Below are positions 61,969 to 64,000 of a DNA stretch of 64,000 nt, piece by piece; the first letter of the stretch is position 1, and the number at the start of each line of letters is the position of its first letter. Where the stretch lies: NCBI RefSeq assembly GCF_003071065.1, contig NZ_QCXX01000004.1, positions 620,614-684,613 of the forward strand, given 5' to 3'. Origin of the DNA: Sphingobacterium athyrii (GTDB lineage Bacteria; Bacteroidota; Bacteroidia; Sphingobacteriales; Sphingobacteriaceae). The notes under the pieces were generated by a model, which was not told the origin of the DNA, searched no databases, and was given only the letters and a program-made list of their open reading frames with translations. The translations under genes and the position numbers were made by a program.

Positions 61969-64000
61969 ATGATTTCAAAGATTCTCGACAATCACAAGTT
62001 GAGTCTGTTATCATTAGCTTTACTCATAACAAGTACACACAACCCAGCTAATGCTAATGGTCTTAAATTTCCAGACCGTAATGTTCTATTGAACAGTGCT
62101 GTTTTTCAGCAAAAAGTAAGTGGAAAAGTACAATCCGCGGATGGTCCCTTAGCGGGAGCAACCATTAGTGTTAAAGGTACCTCACGTTCTACTTCGGCTG
62201 GAGCTGATGGTCAATTTAGCATTGAGGCTAAAAATGGAGATGTTTTAGTGATCAATAGCATCGGTTACAAGACACAGGAAGTGACCGTAACAGGTTCCGT
62301 GGTCAGTATCAGCATGGAGTCCAATAGCGAAGCATTGGAAGAGGTTGTTATTGTAGGGTACGGAACGCAACAAAAAAAGGAAAGCTTGACTGGGGCACTT
62401 CAGGCGGTCAAAGGAAACAAGTTGCGTGACGTGACAACGCCATCCGTGGAAAATATGCTAAACGGCAAAGCCGCTGGTGTATATGTCGCACCAGGAGCGG
62501 GAAAACCGGGGTCAAACGGTGGGGTTGTCATCCGTGGGCAGGCAACGATAAGCGGGACCACAAGTCCCTTGTGGGTAATTGATGGCGTAATTGTTGGAAG
62601 CAGCCCTGGTGATATCAATCCAGATGACATCGAATCGCTAACAATTCTAAAAGATGCAGCTTCAACTTCGATCTACGGGTCGCAAGGCGCAAATGGCGTA
62701 GTGGTAGTAACGACTAAAAATCCATCTGCGTCAAAAACTAGCATTAGTTTTTCCACAAAAATGGGGATCAATCAATTGACCAATGGTAACATGGAAATGA
62801 TGGATGGTGCTGAACTTTACGATTACTTTGCATCATTTTCGAATCCAGCTGATATCAAATTTCCGCGGTGGAATTCTGACTTGCGAAACAGCAATTTTGA
62901 CTGGTGGAAATTAGCGACCAAAACTGGATTTGTCCAAAATCATAATTTATCTATTCAGGGCGGAACAGAAAAATTACAGTCCTATTTGTCTTTAGGCTAT
63001 TATAATGAGGCCGGTGCAGTCAAAGGATATGATTATGACCGCTATAATTTCCGATTGCGTACCAATTATAAGCCATTTAAATGGTTGACCGTTAAACCGT
63101 CTATTGTTGGTTCAAAACGTTCAGTTGACGATCGCCAATATGATGTTGGTGCGATGTATTCCAATTTACCCTGGGATAGTCCTTATGATGCAAACGGTAA
63201 TCTGGTTCCACATCGTAGTAGCTCATGGGTAAATAATACGAGTACCAATTACCTGTATGATCTGCAATGGAATAAGTCCGAAAATACGAATTACGAGTTT
63301 ATGGGTAATATGGACTTTGATGTTAAGTTGACCGATTGGTTGACATTCTCATCTGTCAATAACTATAGATACATCAGTTATTCAGCAACAGATTATACCG
63401 ATCCACGCTCAAATAGCGGTGATGGTGTTATAGGACGTGTTTCAGAATATCGTAAAGAGTTTACGCGCCGTTATACCAACCAAATTTTACGTTTCAATAA
63501 GACTTGGGATAAGCATAGCTTAAACGGTTTGGTAGCTTATGAATTTAACGACTATAGGGATAAATCGTTGGATGCTGCTGGTACTGGTATTGTCCCAGGT
63601 TTTGAAGTGCCTGACGTGACTGCAAAGCCTGAGCGTTTTAAAGGCGGTATTACCGAATGGGCTGTTCAATCTATGTTGTCGAATGCGAATTATGCTTATG
63701 ATAACAGATATTTGGCTCAGGTGTCGTTTCGTCGGGACGGTGCTTCCAATTTTGGGACAAATGCAAAATATGGAAATTTCTTCTCAATCAGTGGAGGGTG
63801 GAACATTAATAAAGAAAGCTGGTTTAACGCGCCGTGGGTAGATAACCTGAAGTTAAGAGCCGCTTACGGTTCGGTGGGTAACCGTCCAAACGATTTGTAT
63901 CCGCAATATAAGCTTTACTCCGTGAAAATTACGTCAAGTTATGACGGAATCCCTGGAGCATTGATCGACCAACATGCCAATCCTAATTTGACCTGGGAGC
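61969..64000 (+). CDS. SusC/RagA-type TonB-dependent transporter (cut by right edge)
   Basis: An intact frame from the ATG at 61969 runs to the window end (677 codons visible). It shows a signal peptide (about 9-30), a carboxypeptidase-regulatory-like domain (about 48-118, VSGKVQSADGPLAGATISV), the TonB-box region LEEVVIVGYGTQQKK (123-137), a plug with WVIDGVIVGSSPGDINPDDIE and LKDAASTSIYGSQGANGV, and part of the barrel. It is a further oligosaccharide or peptide transporter that is not connected to the pectin locus by position. A SusD gene is expected beyond the edge. Confidence 0.93.
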   Translation, partial: MISKILDNHKLSLLSLALLITSTHNPANANGLKFPDRNVLLNSAVFQQKVSGKVQSADGPLAGATISVKGTSRSTSAGADGQFSIEAKNGDVLVINSIGYKTQEVTVTGSVVSISMESNSEALEEVVIVGYGTQQKKESLTGALQAVKGNKLRDVTTPSVENMLNGKAAGVYVAPGAGKPGSNGGVVIRGQATISGTTSPLWVIDGVIVGSSPGDINPDDIESLTILKDAASTSIYGSQGANGVVVVTTKNPSASKTSISFSTKMGINQLTNGNMEMMDGAELYDYFASFSNPADIKFPRWNSDLRNSNFDWWKLATKTGFVQNHNLSIQGGTEKLQSYLSLGYYNEAGAVKGYDYDRYNFRLRTNYKPFKWLTVKPSIVGSKRSVDDRQYDVGAMYSNLPWDSPYDANGNLVPHRSSSWVNNTSTNYLYDLQWNKSENTNYEFMGNMDFDVKLTDWLTFSSVNNYRYISYSATDYTDPRSNSGDGVIGRVSEYRKEFTRRYTNQILRFNKTWDKHSLNGLVAYEFNDYRDKSLDAAGTGIVPGFEVPDVTAKPERFKGGITEWAVQSMLSNANYAYDNRYLAQVSFRRDGASNFGTNAKYGNFFSISGGWNINKESWFNAPWVDNLKLRAAYGSVGNRPNDLYPQYKLYSVKITSSYDGIPGALIDQHANPNLTWE

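Overview
The window looks like a chromosome segment of a Bacteroidota bacterium, most likely Sphingobacterium or a close relative in the Sphingobacteriaceae. The reasons are the many SusC/SusD pairs, Bacteroidota-type promoters (TTG, 20 nt, TACCTTTG), weak or absent Shine-Dalgarno sequences, and secreted carbohydrate-active enzymes with lipoprotein or Sec signals. Genus assignment is an inference from gene content; no rRNA is present.

Positions 1-43182 form a large pectin (homogalacturonan / rhamnogalacturonan) utilisation region, all on the + strand. It opens with the tail of an unidentified gene, L-rhamnose mutarotase and a GH106 alpha-L-rhamnosidase. Two SusC/SusD pairs follow (3544-8227 and 8513-13756), each closed by an intrinsic terminator. 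Next is an enzyme operon (13978-23646): a GH43-like propeller protein, a GH28 polygalacturonase, a DUF4450-type protein, an unassigned six-hairpin protein and a GH105 unsaturated-galacturonyl hydrolase. A second operon (23862-40326) holds a PL1 pectate lyase lipoprotein, three fasciclin (FAS1) lipoproteins and two further SusC/SusD pairs. A 585-bp non-coding stretch, a second GH105 gene and a GntR-type regulator with a sugar-binding-like effector domain close the locus. A plausible flow is: cleavage of pectin outside the cell by PL1, capture by the SusD and FAS1 lipoproteins, import by SusC, trimming in the periplasm by GH28, GH105, GH106 and the unassigned enzymes, then rhamnose anomer conversion by RhaM. 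LacI-like operator sequences stand before both enzyme operons.

Positions 43335-53664 are mainly - strand: a DUF4136 lipoprotein, NAD synthetase, a possible small RNA (+ strand, about 46233-46340), three tandem FKBP-like lipoproteins, a TonB receptor plus thioredoxin-like protein plus small CxxC membrane protein, and panC-panD. Positions 53813-61029 carry housekeeping genes: a stand-alone GT5-fold protein, ispF, a class A penicillin-binding protein, uvrC (TTG start) and era. Four tandem initiator tRNA genes follow (61145-61610). A fifth SusC gene starts at 61969 and runs off the right edge.

The points most worth a second look are the FAS1/SusCD cassette, the two unassigned large proteins in the enzyme operon, the candidate operators, the four-copy initiator tRNA array with a hairpin after each copy, the candidate small RNA, the GT5 protein without its usual nucleotide-sugar motif, and the inverted repeats flanking uvrC.
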